DNA of 64,000 nucleotides from Punica granatum (GCF_007655135.1 NW_022204098.1:1-64000), one strand, 5' to 3'; positions 46,901-59,790 are shown, counted from the stretch's first letter. Notes: a model not told the origin generated them from the sequence alone. Program-made: numbers and translations.

Positions 46901-48904
46901 GGAAGCGGCCGTGAGAGTCGCAAGACTCGGGTTGAAGGCTACAGGTGAGTGACCCTGGGACGGAGGCAGCTGCGGCAACTCGGGAGAAAATGGGTCGGCA
47001 CGCTTGCTCCGGCCATGGTACGGTGCGAGATCGAGTTCGTTGGACTCCTAGGCGATGGATCTAGATGTTCATGGGTAGTCCCAAACATGCCAAGCCCTAG
47101 ATGAACCCGAAAGAGTGAGAGAAAGCTCGGTAGGAACACAAAGAACCCAGTAAAAAATAAACGATGAAACGGAGGTTGTGCACGGTGGATCGGCCCTCAG
47201 ATCGTGACCACCTCTTCATGAGGAAGGGTGAGGGTTGTGAGGAACCCTTTGAACAGGATGGCATGACTCGACGAAGTCGTGGAGCGAAATGGCACGTTGT
47301 TGGGGCTCGGTGCACGCGTCTAGCAACCTTCGGGACCCGATGGGTTTTTTGAGTGAAACACGATGATGGAGGCTTCAAATGAGAAATCTAAGCTCGGAAA
47401 TGGACTAAGGGGGTGGGAAATATGTAGGATAGGGAGTTTGGTGATTTTTGGTTTAAGTCGGGTCGGGTGGTTTTCCGATGATTTTGGCCGGTTTTGGCCT
47501 TGGCACGGGCTGGACGGAGATGTGGGAGTGGGCTGGAGTTTGAGAGGTTTTTGGAGAGAGATTGGCTTGAGAGAGAAGGAGAATGAAGAAGTGATTAAGT
47601 CTAATGATGGATGGGGCTTTATAGGCTAGCTTAACGGGACAATTAGGGAAAGTTAATCACGGTTAGAGCCCCTAAGCATGGGCTGCCGAAAATATCAAGA
47701 GTGATTAGGGCGGGGTTTGTGAGTGGAAGGTTGATGGGAGTTGATGGGTGTGATAGGAAGTGATAGATGTAAGAGGGAAATTTGAATTTGTGGTGAGGGG
47801 AGCTTGGAGGGATTGAGCCGCCGGCCCTAGGGGTTGAGCCGTGGCTTGGGGCGGTCAAGTCGGAGCCATGGGTTTGAGCCGCGGCTTGGGGTTGAGCCGT
47901 GGCTTGGTGGCTTGGTTTGGCTGAGCTGTGGGTCCCGTCCGATTAAGAGAAGAGCCGGAAAAGGCTTGAGACTTGATTGAACGCGCGTCCGATCTCCAAT
48001 GTCCAATTAATTTATAGATTTGGAATGCTTGAATGACGAGGATTTGAATGAGCCTGATATCGCCACACGTCGTGTGAACGGATGTTCGGGTGACTCGGCG
48101 CCTTGAGAGTCGATTTTGCCCTGTTTGGACATTCGGAGTGGAATTGAGCGTCCCCGATCCCCGATTGCTCTTTGTGCATCTTAATGTTCGTTTCGGTGAC
48201 CTTTTTGCCTCGTGGGGGGATCGTTGGCTCGTCGTCTCCGACCGAAGACCGTTGGCTCAGGAAGACCTGGGCACTTGTGATTGGGGCCTTCTCAGTGTTC
48301 TTTGAATGTCTTGAGGCATTCGGGGATCGCTGTGATCTCTGTTTGTCATGAACATGCCCCGAAGGCTCACCGGGAGGCGTTCGTGGCCACTGAAACGTCC
48401 TTCGGGAGGCCAAGTCGAGTTCTGAAGGGTCATCTGAAGTTTGTTCCCCGACCCCGGTGGTCCCTGGGTGCCTGTAGGCCCGTTTCCAGGTGCCGCTCAC
48501 TTGTCAGTGGGTCGGGTCCCCCGGAGCCCCGTTAGAAAAGACGTCTGTGAGAGTTTGGGGACACCCCGGCCTGAGCAGGACACCTCCGAAATGCGTCCGG
48601 ATGCGTCATTGGTCATTTTGGCACCGATAGGGATTTTTAGAGTCCCACATTGGGCACCTTTCGATGCTTCGGTGATTCAGTGATGAATAGTGCCACAGTG
48701 CCAGTCTCTGCTGTTTTCGGGGCTCGTTGTATGTTTGTTCTTTTGATTGCTCTTATCTACCTTTTTAGTGAACCCCGCTTTTCTCTTGTTAATCACGACT
48801 CTGTGCCCGTATGCTCGCCTCTGGTTTCCCGACCGTGAACAGCGTCCCGAGCCTTGGCCGAAAGTCCTCTGTCGGAGCCGGTGGACCAAAATGGGGTGCT
48901 GACA
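43914..48904 (-). mobile_element. Element C, 5' LTR (4991 bp)
   Basis: It begins TGTGCGCACCCG beside the primer binding site and ends GTGCTGACA. It carries TATAAA (47618-47623, minus), the 23-nt hairpin (44158-44180) and the primer-binding-site-like motif (44022-44031). It is of the same subfamily as G, B and F, not A, D or E. The right flank CATAT (48905-48909) is the expected target duplication. The 3' LTR of C is not in the window. Confidence 0.92.
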
Positions 48905-49139
48905 CATATGAAAACTTTCGTTTAGTTTGTGTTACGAGATGGTTGCAACTGAGTACTCTCTTGAGAGTTTTATGCATATATTAGAATTAGTTAGGTGGTT
49001 ATATGTTTATATAGAGCTTCCTGGGTTGGTTTAATGTGTTGAGAGTTATGGAAACAGATTATACATATATGAGTTGCGTATATGACAATGGATATTAAGG
49101 AATCGAGGGGAAACTCTGCTATAAGTTTCGGGTCGTGAC
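48905..49139 (+). repeat. Fragment of an unrelated LTR (chromovirus-like end)
   Basis: The segment ends TTTCGGGTCGTGACA, a form common at the 3' end of plant chromovirus LTRs. Its left part is interrupted by element C. No coding capacity. The family assignment is from the terminal motif only. Confidence 0.35.
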
Positions 49140-49390
49140 AGTAACCTTGCTCTGAATGCATAAAAGAAGCAAAACCGGCTTCCGAGCCTCATACAGACAT
49201 TTGGCAATTTCTCACGGAAAATGCCAATCTAGGACTCATTAAATCTGTTCCCTCGCGTATATCGATAATTCAACATTCAGTTCGAACCACGAGCTTCGAA
49301 TGCGCAATCAATCGAGACTCGAGCTTTTTTCCGGTTTCTCCTCTTCGGTCGTGGGACCCACAGGCTGCCCAAGATGAGTCACCCTTTTAC
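49140..49390 (+). repeat. Degenerate Tat-type LTR fragment
   Basis: The segment from GCAAAACCGGCTT to GTGGGACCCAC is similar to 21680-21890 of the B/F LTR in the same orientation (for example the TCGATAATTC and CGAGCTTCT stretches). It may be the left part of the E 5' LTR, whose right part resumes at about 55685. Confidence 0.5.
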
Positions 49391-50125
49391 TCTAGAAGCT
49401 TCTTCTTATTCTTCAATGCAAGAAGCCAACTTGCACTCTTGCATGAAAATATCCAAGAAGTTTCCGATTACTTGAGTAGCAGTGATGCATTGCTAGATGC
49501 CGCTCACTGTTTGTAATATCGAAATAGAGATTTTGATATTACTGTCAACGTAATCAGGAACCTCTAGAGTCACACACTACGACCAAATCGACGAGATGGT
49601 TTTGAAACACTAAATCCGTCTAATAGAGATTAGACGAGTTACGGTGTGATTAGTTAATCGGATATTTAATGAGATTAAACTTACCGATTAATTAAACCCG
49701 ATTTATTAGATTTAATGGACTCAATTTGATACACGACACAAAGACACATGTGGTCCGAATCGGTTGCCACGTAGCACATCCTTGCAAGGCAACACTTGGC
49801 ATTTTGCATGGGATGCAAATGCTCTCCAATTGGCATGTTGCATGCATTCATAAGCCTTTCAATGGCTTATATATATAGCCCATGAAAAGCGGCAGAAGGT
49901 ACGGATGGATATATATATATGTATGACATATATATGTGTGGATATATGTTTTGTGTATGGGTATACTAGAGTTCAGATCGAATTGTTCGATTTGAAGACG
50001 TCCATTAGTCTTATTGTTATCGGAGTTGCACCGCTGATCTCGAAGACTCGTCGACGAAGTTGGTGTGGATACCGGTAGAGGCGTCACGCGTGGGACGTTC
50101 GGTCAACGGTTTAAAAGATTCCAAG
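49391..50125 (+). repeat. Copia-like LTR, left part, with TATA box
   Basis: A segment with TTATATATATAGCCCATG near 49868-49885 and a following GGATACCGGTAGAGGCGTCA motif, reminiscent of plant Copia LTRs. It is interrupted at 50126 by solo LTR G and continues at 55570. A microsatellite-like TATATATATATG stretch lies at 49909-49945. No ORF is supported. Family assignment tentative. Confidence 0.4.
50121..50125. other. Target site duplication of G, left copy
   Basis: CCAAG immediately before TGTGCGCACC; the same five bases follow the LTR at 55570-55574. Confidence 0.9.
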
Positions 50126-53100
50126 TGTGCGCACCCGAATTTAATCTCGTCGGGGCACGCCTGCGCGATGCCTATGCAACGCGGCTTGGGAGTGTCCACC
50201 TTCCCGGGGACGCGCGACGGACACGCGTGAGAAGGAGTCGCCACTTACTGTTTACGACCCGTAGGTCGAGGGCCGTTGAGTCCCCCGGGTCTAGGGGTAC
50301 GGGGTACACCAAAATGCTAAGGCAATGGTTATGCGGAACTGAAATTTCCGAATTCGGGGGTTCTATTACGTGCGGGCCTATATCCCGCACGCCCTTTCGG
50401 TACTCTAACTTGCTAGGCTTGCCGTTTTGTTTATTTACCGTGTGATTTAGGGTTGCACTTGACTCGCCCGTTTTGACACCGTAAATTCGATGAATTGATC
50501 AAGTTGGGCCAAGAATCCAAAAGATGAGTAGGCTTGTGCGTCGAGGAATCGGTTCACTATCTTAGCGTTACAGTTCATCGAACCATGATGGTCGATTCCT
50601 TGCGCGAACCGAAACCGCGAGTATTCAAGCTTACTCACCTCTTGGTAACAATAGACCGACTTGGCCGGTTCGACACTCGGACCTCTCGCTCGCCGATCGG
50701 GGATCCTTACAAATGAATGAGTGAGTGTACAGATAAAATCCTCGCAATGTTCTCTCGAATAATTACAAAGTGTAACCGAATAAGTAAATGGATCCCCGAT
50801 CGGTTTGCATTGGGCCAATATTCCGCTCCGGCTCACCGCATATTTTGAATGACCGACAAACAAATTAAGGCAACGCGGGCTCAAAGAGCTTGGGGTCGGA
50901 TCCAATTGAACCGACGGTTTGCAAGAGAACTGATTAGTTCCCACTGCAACCGTTGGACCGCTTGAGCTCCCGGGTGATATGTAAACACGTTTCACGCATC
51001 CAATCCAAATTGCCTTCCACATAGGCCATGTTTGGAGCGCGATGGTGACTCGAGGCTAGATCCCATTCCGCACTCGGGTTGCACGCGCTCAGTGAATTAG
51101 GAGGCGTTGGACCTCGTGTTCGGTGATTTGGGGCATTGGACCCCGTGCAACACGTAACTTATGGGCTCGGACTCGAATCTCAACAAATCAGTAAAAGACA
51201 ATGGAAAACAGAAGAAAACTGATAAAACTGATGAAAGACAGATAACAACTGACAAATGTAGGTGAATACAGACAAGTTGTGTGCTAAGTCGAATGTATGT
51301 GATCTAATCAATTGTTAGCCGGGGTTGATTAACAAACAATGTGTCTAGCCTAGGCAAACATGGATGGTGGGCTAGAATATGATTCTAAGCCGATTACATG
51401 AGTGGATTTGTTTTAGAGCTTTTATTCGGTTAAGTGTCACTATAGTTTCACCGAATTAACCAAACTTGTGTTTTGACTCTAGATTGGAACCTAGCATTCC
51501 ACCTATCAATTATCTAATGTTCGTTTAAGTCGAGTGCATGATTAATCCGGTTTTTGGTATTTTGTAACTGAAATAAAATGTTCACCACCGAATCTACGAT
51601 AGGAAGATAGAAACACCGAAAGTGAACGGAGTGGGCCGTACGAATGAAATTCGCACCCGAACGGGTTGCCCTTTTTCGTCCATAGATCGAGGTGTTTCGG
51701 TCTCCCTAACGCCTAGAATGTCGGCGAATCACGAAATGATGGTCATGCCCTTTGAACGGTAAAACGTGTAGGGCGTGTATGTGGAAGTTGGGATCGCATG
51801 ACACGAAGAGGTCCAAAGAGGATTCACGCACTTAGACATGAGCCTCCTCAAATCGGGCCTTGACTCGAGTCATAGCGCACGAGTGCTCCCTAGACACTAA
51901 TTTTATTCGTGTTATGTGTCTCGATGTTTTGAAATTGTGAATTTTAAAAGGGCACTCTCACCGTTTAGTGATTCGTCGATGCGTTTACGAGTTGATATTC
52001 AATTTATCCAATTACTTAGGCCGAATGGTTCATTTAGCCGAATGGTACGTCCCGTTTCCCGTTTGTGAAGTGGTTTAATGATTGAGACCGCGAACCTCAA
52101 TTGTTATGGATCAATGAAATGATTGTTCGATATTAACATACCTAACATACGAATTAACATGAAACCAATGATTAAATGAAAATTGTGATTACAATCAATT
52201 CCAAGAATCGGTTTTGACCGTTTCTTGCATGCATAAAACATCAAACACGATGACAACGTACATTTTTTACATAGCCGGTGCCGCCATGATCTTAAGAACG
52301 CAATTAAACATACAAACAAGCACAAACACAATATTTAGAGGAATCGATAAAACGACACCGACTCATGGGAAGTAAAAAATGTAAAAACTCGGGAAACGAC
52401 TTGAGTCGGGGAAAGGAGGCCATCCATGGCCCGAGGAAGCCAAGAGGGGCTCTCGGCCACCTCCCTTGGGGTGAGGCCAAGAGGCTCCTTTGGCTTGCCC
52501 GATCCAACGATGTCTCCTCGACTCCGATTCATGCTATTTCCTGACATGCTAGCACTATATACGATGAAGACATGCATAATACGATGTGAAAAACACATAA
52601 AAACATAAACTTGCATGCGAATCGGTCATGGACCGCCTTATCGCCCCACAAACGCAAAGAAAACGTAAAAGTCCTAACTTCTCTGAGTTGGGAATGATTA
52701 TACCTAGCCCCGGGATGCGGGAAAAGTCGAGGAAAGTCGGAAAAAGGGGTTGGGAAATCGGTTCTGCCCCCGGAATGAACAGGCCTGAATCAGTGAAGTC
52801 GGGTCGGCAGCAGACCCGACTGGCAGTCCGGCTTGTCGGGGCTGTACCGGTTGTTCGGGATGGAATTTTCGTGCGGGGCCAGTTGCATTGGATTTTCAAG
52901 AGACCAAGGATCGCCTCTGCGGTGGTTTCGGGAGGAGAGCATGCGTAGATTTTCTGGAAATCGAAAACAAAGTCGGGTTAGCTGGCAGAAAACAGAACCG
53001 ACTGGGCGGAACTGACCCGACTGGGCAGGTCAGAAAGAAATGGCTGTCCCGGAGGCTCCCGGTGGTATTTTGCTGCAAGGTCGGCGGCATTGGACTCCTA

Positions 53101-55569
53101 ACTCACTGAAGATCATGCCTACAGTGGTTTCGGAAGGAGAGCATGCGTAGATTTTCTAGAAATCAAAAACAAAGTCGGGTTGGTAAAAAATGACAGACCC
53201 AGTCGGGACGAAACAGACCCGACCGGCACCCGATGAAGAAACGGGTCTACAAGAGGTTCCCGGTGGTCTTTTGGTGCAAGATTGGTGGCATTAGACTCCT
53301 AACTGACTGAGGATCACGGTGATAGGTGGCTCGTAGCGAGATTCCACCCGAGCTGACCTGTACGTTCCCGCAAATTTCGGGTTAGAAAAGAAAACCAGAG
53401 GTACAGACCTGACTGGCACCCGATGAAGAAACGACTCTACGGGAGGCTCCCGACGGTCTTTTGATGCAAGGTCGGTGGCATTGGACTCCTAACTGAATGA
53501 GGATCATGCTTGCAGTGGTTTTATGAGGATTGGATATGTCGATTTTCCTGATAGATGCAAAGAAAACCGGTAAAAAGTTGGAAAAATCTGTGAAGGGAGA
53601 AAAGAGGGAAATGGCGGTGGTGCACGGTTGGACGGCTCTCGGCACGCGACCACCTCGTCGCGGGGGAGAGTGAGGGTTGTAAGGAACCCCTAGAAAGTGA
53701 TGGCACGACTCGCCATAGTCGTGGGGTGGTGGGAATGTCGAGGAAGCCCGGGAAACCGTGAAAATGCCTATGGAACTCGGTTCTAGACAGAGCTGGTTCG
53801 GCAAGCTGGAAACTTCAAATCGCAAAACTAACACCGGAAATGGACTCGGGAGGTCGAATACATGTGGGATATGAAGTTTGGTTGAGCTTGCTTAAGTCGA
53901 GAAGGAAGAACTCGCTTAGAAATCGGGAAAACGCCCTAGGGACCCGAATCTGGACAGAGCTGGAACGAAGTGCTGGGAGCTTCAAATGAAAAATCTAAGG
54001 TCGGAAATGGACTTAGGAGGTCGAAAACATGTGGGATATGAAGTTTGGTCAAGTTTGGATCGGGTTGGATGGCGGTCGCCGGAAAACGGTTGAGTTTTCC
54101 GGCATTTTTGGCCTTGGACGGGGCTGTGCTTGGGCTGAACGACCAGGGCTGATTGCTGGAGTTTGAGAGGGTTTTGGAGGTTCTCCTAGAGTGAGAAAGC
54201 TTGAGAGAGAATGGAAATTGAGTTGTGATTAAGTTAATGACCCAAGAGGCTTATATAATAAGGCTAATGATGCAAAATTAGTAAAATTAAGTGTGATTTT
54301 GGGGGGGTTTATGGGGCTGCCGAATTTTTGAAGAGGGGTTAGGATGGGGAAATGTCACTTAGAGTGTGGGGGAAGCAAGAGGAGAAGTGATGGGAAGTGA
54401 TGGATGGGAGATATGTGTAAGAAGGTGTAAGAGATATTTGAATTTGTGTGGTGGAGGGAGCTTCTTTAGCTTGAGCCACCGAATTGAGCCGTGGCTTAGG
54501 GATTGAGCCGTGGCTTGGGGTTGAGCCGTGGCTTGGGGTTGAGCAGTGGCTTGGGGTTGAGCCGCGGCTTGGAGGCTTAGCTTGGCTGAGCTGTGGGTCC
54601 CATTTGACTAAGAGAAAAGCCAGGAAAAGCTCGAGACTTGATTGAACGCGCGCCCGATCTCCGATGTCCGATTAATTTATAGATTTGGAATGCTTGAACG
54701 AAGAGGATTTGAATGAGCCTAATATCGTCATACGTTGCGTGAACGAGTGTTCGGGCGACTCGGCGCCTCGAGAGCCGGTTTTGCCCTGTTCGGACGTTTG
54801 GAGTGGAGTTGAATGCCCCCGGTCCTCGGTTGCTCTTTGTGCATCTTAATGTTCGCTTCGGTGACCCTTTTTGCCTCGCGAGAAATCGTTGGCTCGTCGT
54901 CCTCGACCGAAGACCGTTGGCCCGGGAAGACCTAGGGACTTATGACCGGGGCTTTCTCAGTGTTCCCCGAATGTCTTGAGGTGTTCGGGGATAGCTGTGA
55001 TCTCTGTTTTCTGTGAATGTGCCCTGAAAATTCATCGAGAGGCATTTGCTACCACTGAAACGTCCCTCGGGGAGCCCTGTAGAGTTCCGAAAGGTCGTCT
55101 GAAGCTTGTTCCACGACCCCGGTGGTCCCTGGGCGCCTGTAGGCCTATTTTGGGATGCCGTTCACTTGTCAGTGGATCAGGCCCCGGGAGCCCTGTCAAA
55201 AAAGGCGTCCGTGAGAGATCGGGGTGTCCCGGCTTGAGCAGGATACCTCCGAAATACGTCCGGATGCGTCATTGGTCATTTTGGCACTGAGAGGGATTTT
55301 TAGAGTCCCATATTGGGCACCTTTCGGTGCTTCAGTGATTCGGTGATGAATAGTGCCACAATGCCGGTTCCGCTGTTTTCGGGGTTCTTTGCCGGTAAGT
55401 TCTTATGACTGCTCTCTTTTGCTTTTCTAATGGACCCAGCTCTTCTTCTGTCGTTTATGACTCTGTGACCGCACGTTCGCCTTCGATTGCCGGGTGATGA
55501 ATAGTAACCCGGGCTTTGATCGGGGATTCTCGTGTTAGGAAGCCGGTGGGCCAAAATGGGGTGCTGACA
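50126..55569 (-). mobile_element. G, solo LTR (5444 bp) with perfect target duplication
   Basis: It begins TGTGCGCACCCG and ends GTGCTGACA, with CCAAG on both sides and no polypurine tract or primer binding site next to it. It is therefore a solo LTR, the product of recombination between the two LTRs of one insertion. It is of the C/B/F subfamily, carries four 195-bp modules (about 52820-53530), a TATA-like box at 54251-54257, the 23-nt hairpin (50369-50391) and the primer-binding-site-like motif (50234-50243). Confidence 0.95.
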
Positions 55570-55574
55570 CCAAG
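55570..55574. other. Target site duplication of G, right copy
   Basis: CCAAG directly after GTGCTGACA, matching 50121-50125. Confidence 0.9.
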
Positions 55575-55684
55575 TACACTTTATATATTCCCATTCTACT
55601 AGTAGGTCTTGGGATCTAGCTTCATGGGTAGGAAATTTTGAATTTCTATTCCTTTCACGCTTCTGTAGGCCCCGTGAAACTAGC
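55570..55684 (+). repeat. Copia-like LTR, right part
   Basis: Removing G rejoins AAAAGATT and CCAAGTACACTTTATATATT into a continuous sequence that ends near TTTCACGCTTCTGTAGG. This completes the LTR begun at about 49391. The exact right border is uncertain. Confidence 0.4.
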
Positions 55685-56514
55685 ACAACGCCCTAATCAT
55701 CAATCACAGGGTCCAACGCCCTAATCAACACTCACAGGGTCCAACACCCTATTCAGTGAGAGCGTGCATTAAATTTCAGTTCTTCGGTCTTTTCCCTAAA
55801 CTCACGGTGAGTTAGAGTGGAATAATAACCGAAAGCGAGTCGATTGGAATTTGGCCATTTGTAATTTGTATTTATTGTTTTCGAGAGTATTGTAAGAACT
55901 TTTATTTTGTACATTCATTCTGTAAGAATTCCAGTCGGTAAGCGAACAGTCTGAGAGTTGAATTAATCGAATCGGTTTAATGCTTGCCCAAAGGAAAGTA
56001 AATCCAAGAATTCGCGGTTCTAGTTCATGCAGGGATTCAACCTCCATGGTTCGATGAACTGTAACGCAAGATTGTGAACCAACTCCCCGACATACAGGTT
56101 TACTTCTCTCTCGGCTTCTCAACCGACATCGTTTGGTTCACCGAATCTCCGATGTCAAAACGTGCGAGCCGAGTGCAACTTAATCCAAGTAATAAATAAT
56201 AAAACATACAAGCCTAGCAAACCAGAGTACCGAAAGGGCGTGCGGGATATAGGCCTGCACGTAACATGAACCCTCGAACATGGATTTTCCGGTTCCGCAC
56301 AGATCAATGCCTTAACAACAAACTAGGTGTTCCATACCTCCAGACCCGGGTAACTTATCTGCCCTCGACCTACGGGTCGTAAAATGATAAGTGGCGACTC
56401 CTTCTCTCACGCGTGTCCGTCACGCGTCCCCACGGGAAGGTGGACACTCCCAAGCCACGCGATACAAAAGCGCGCATGCGGGCCCCGACGAGAGTCCACA
56501 TTCGGGTCCATACA
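55685..56514 (+). mobile_element. Element E, last 830 bp of its 5' LTR
   Basis: It is the reverse complement of the first part of the A LTR region (14000-14830), including the repeated phrase CAGGGTCCAACGCCCTAATC, the 23-nt hairpin (56239-56261, one wobble pair) and the primer-binding-site-like motif (56392-56401). It ends CCATACA three bases before the primer binding site. The rest of the LTR is replaced by the Copia-like LTR or deleted. It belongs to the A/D subfamily. Confidence 0.85.
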
Positions 56515-56517
56515 GCT

Positions 56518-56535
56518 TGGCGACTCCACTGGGGA
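56518..56535 (+). other. Primer binding site of element E
   Basis: TGGCGACTCCACTGGGGA after GCT, as in A and C. It proves the plus orientation of E and that the following sequence is internal. Confidence 0.92.
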
Positions 56536-57427
56536 CATACTTAGTGGGTTCAGGCTCGATCCGTTTGCTTGCTTGTATGTTTATTTATCGCTTTCCGTAC
56601 ATTTATTTTGCGTACATTTACTTTTCTGCACTCGCATTGCATCATTCTAGTGGATTTAGGTACCAAATGCTTGAAATCCTACAGGCACCGATCTAGGAAG
56701 CTAGGTTAGTCAGAGGTTCTGAGTAAGGGAATGGATCGAGTCGGCTCTGCCACCGAACCGGCCCCCAAAGATCCTCGCTCGATTTCAAGGAATTGACGCC
56801 CTTGAATCGGGAGCCCCCATCCCTAATTAGTGGTCTTCCCAGTAGAACACTGAAACCATGCATAAACAGGGACCGTCGTGCTGGACCAAAATAAACTTTC
56901 ATGCCGTCAACCGACCCAAAGTCGAGTCTTTGAGTCGGCCCGTAGTTTTCTTTTAGGCGGGCCTTTTGCTGTTTTTCACAAAGAGTGATGTACATTGTAA
57001 CAGATACAATTATAATTTATTCTTTCTGCACCTGCATGCATATTTTCAAACAAACTAGGACATTGCATTGTTTATTGCTTAAGTTCCATTTTTCAAATGA
57101 ATCATCTTCGTAAATCTGGGAACTTGAATCAAATCAATGCAACGGCATTAGCTTTTGAAAACTCATGCATTGCCTGCATCCGATGTTTGCATAACAACTA
57201 CCATGTCCCGCACGACAAGTGAGTTGTGCCGACCTTCCCGGGTAGACCACCCGCGGTCTTCACCTCTCAATGGCGAGACGTGCTATGACCAGAGGCCGTC
57301 CATCTCGGCCACCCATCCTGTATGACTGGCGAGTCGTGCCAACCTTCGCGGGTAGACCACCTGCGGCCTTCACCCTTCCTCCATGGCAAGGCGAGCTGTG
57401 GACCGAGGGCCAACCCACCTTTCCAGG

Positions 57428-57704
57428 TGAGACTAACCGACACTAACTTCTTGCTAACAGAGAGCATCACCGCGTGATCAGATGCACATCTCTCCGCAAG
57501 ACCTTGTGCATCTACTAGCGACTAAGAGCGCCTCACACATGTCCAAGCATGTTCACACCAACTCATACACGCATGCTCAATGTATCAATGCATGTCTCTT
57601 GGTGTGCTCGCACGACGCCTACCAGGCTAGTTCGCTTCCCTACACTCTTGCATTGAAATCCTGAACAATTCATGCTTCTTCATTGTTTTCTTTTCCCATT
57701 GCAG
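57428..57704 (+). other. Candidate leader intron in E
   Basis: A good donor (TTTCCAG|GTGAGAC, 57427/57428) is followed 277 nt later by a pyrimidine-rich acceptor (TTTTCTTTTCCCATTGCAG). F keeps the acceptor (TTTTCCCATTGTAG near 26772) but has lost the donor. Prediction from consensus only. Confidence 0.35.
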
Positions 57705-57929
57705 GAAATTCTCAACAAGAAGACAGCCTGAATACTGAGCGACCACAATTGAGACAACAAACGTCTCTCATCTAGCTCCTTGGGATTTCAACACTAAGTC
57801 CCCATCCTTACTCCACAGAGCAAGACCGCAAGCAAATTCGAGTCATCGCTTTGCAGCGCCCTGCGCTGTTCCTCAGCATTGACCTTTGCTTTTGCATCTA
57901 TTGTACTTTCTTATCGAGCACGCATTTAC

Positions 57930-58150
57930 TGTATTGGGCTTCAGCCTCGCATCGGGCTCCGGCCCTGCATCGGGCTTCGGCCCTGCATCGGGCTCCGGCC
58001 CCACATTTACTGCATCGGGCTTCATGCTCGCTTTTGGGTTTCGGCCCCACTTTTGGGCTTTGGCCCTGCATCGGGCCTCGGCCCTACATTTACTGCTTTC
58101 GGGCCCCGGTCCAGCATTTACTGCTTTCAGGTTTTGACACCTCGCATTTA
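57930..58150 (+). repeat. Short GCATCGGGCTTCGGCCC repeat array in E
   Basis: About eight degenerate units of the family that is expanded at 26990-27435 in F. The unit is shared but the copy number differs. Confidence 0.8.
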
Positions 58151-59639
58151 TTGCTTTCAAGCTCATCTAAAATCCAAAATCGACTTGGATTCAAATTCAT
58201 CCAAGCGATACTCCGAGGAACAAGTCTAATCTTTCCACTGCAAAGACCGGAAGTGACAGCTCCACAAACAGAGCATGACCCAACTCTCGATCGCAGGAGG
58301 TACCAACACGGTCATGCCTCCGATCAAAGAATGGATCTCACCCGTCCTCCGTCGTCGCAGCCGACTAAACACTGGGGCAACACGCGCAGTCTTCTTTAAA
58401 AGGGCTCCCAACATGAACAAATCCTTCAACGGAGCATTAGGACAGTCTTTGCGATGCCCTATTAGTTCTATTGGACCTGTTCGACTCGCCTGTCCTCATG
58501 GGACCCAGCTCCTCGAGCCTTCTCTAGGACGACTGCGCATGCCCTACTCGCAACCAGGGAAAATATGCTTATGTGATCTCAGTCACGGTCTAACCACTCC
58601 AGAGTGGTGATGACCAGATTCCCGGAAACAAATGTTGTCTGCACGCGGCACCCCATGGGTCGCAGGCGGGACAAAAAGGGATTTTCCCATGGGACCACCC
58701 TATATTTCTTACCACATATCCCCCACATAATCGCCTAATGCATTGGCTTCTTTGTCATCCTTCACAAGGGCACATTGACTACAGGCGAAGAGCGATGCGC
58801 GAGTTCAGGCTTGCACGAGAACTTGTCTCGGACCCGTTCCTTATACTTTGACGAGGGAGGTGTCCGACGATGAGGTACCCCCTATGAAGTCGAAGACGAG
58901 GACAATCGAGCGAATCACTCAGCATTGATGCAACCGTCTTCCTTGAACATCCAGTGACTTCAGCAGCGTGCACCCTCCAAGAGGCACGTACTGCAAAGAA
59001 CAGCGAGAGATGATCGAAGACATCGCACCAGGCACCTACCACAGCCCACTTCAACAAATGAAGACCGGGGCAACCCCGTTCAACATTCACACCGGGGAAA
59101 CCTCGGTTCCCTATTTCACATGGGGCAATTTGACATTTTCCTTTCCTAGACAACAGGGGAAATTCACATGTAACGCTTGCAAGGGCAAATGACACGAAGT
59201 TCAGCTTTCGAGTGCACAAGAGTCAAACTTCCAAGAAAGCCGGCCCTCACAAAATAGGGCTAGCAACACACAACGAGTCTCCACGAGGCGAAGCACACCA
59301 AAGTGGCATCGGCAATGCAAAGTCAAGGAGTTTCAAACAAAGACATGGGGCATAAAACAAACCCCAGGTGCAAGAAAAAAAATAGAGCGAAAAGAAGAGG
59401 GAAAAACCCGCCAATGAAGAGAGAGAGAAAAGACGCGGGAAAAACCCGCCAATGAACAAAACAAGGCATCGCCGAGATTTAAAACTCCGGCGTCACCAAT
59501 CCTGAAAAATCAACAAACCCCAACAAAAGGGGAGCAGTAGACACAACTCCTCGACGGAGACAGAAAACAATGCACTCGGAGGTTGAATCCTTCGAAACCT
59601 TCGCCCTTGTAAACTCGAGAGATAAAAGAATCGAGCCTG

Positions 59640-59790
59640 CTAGGTCGAAAACCCCTTTTTGGGGCGACCTAGGCAAAAGCTAGGGTAAAAGAGAGGCACG
59701 ATCTGAAACCCTTTGGGGCGGTCGTAGCAAAAGGAGAGCTCTTCCCCTTTAGGTTGAGAGGTGCGGCCCCGAGGTGGGTGACCATAGCAA
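59640..59790 (+). ncRNA. Hairpin array in the 3' UTR of E
   Basis: Hairpins at 59640-59672 (CTAGGTCG with CGACCTAG, inner CCCC/GGGG) and 59698-59726 (ACGATC with GGTCGT, inner CCC/GGG), and a weak third near 59762-59787. Tails are GGCAAAAGCTAGGG, GCAAAAGGAGAG and GCAAAAGGAGAG, the same order as in F. Confidence 0.7.

Noticed and set aside
48905..49139. Host gene remnant between LTRs
   Set aside because: No open frame, and the end motif GGGTCGTGACA looks like a chromovirus LTR terminus.
49391..50125. Host gene promoter (TATATATATAGCC)
   Set aside because: No downstream gene; motifs downstream resemble a Copia-like LTR, so it is more likely a retrotransposon promoter.
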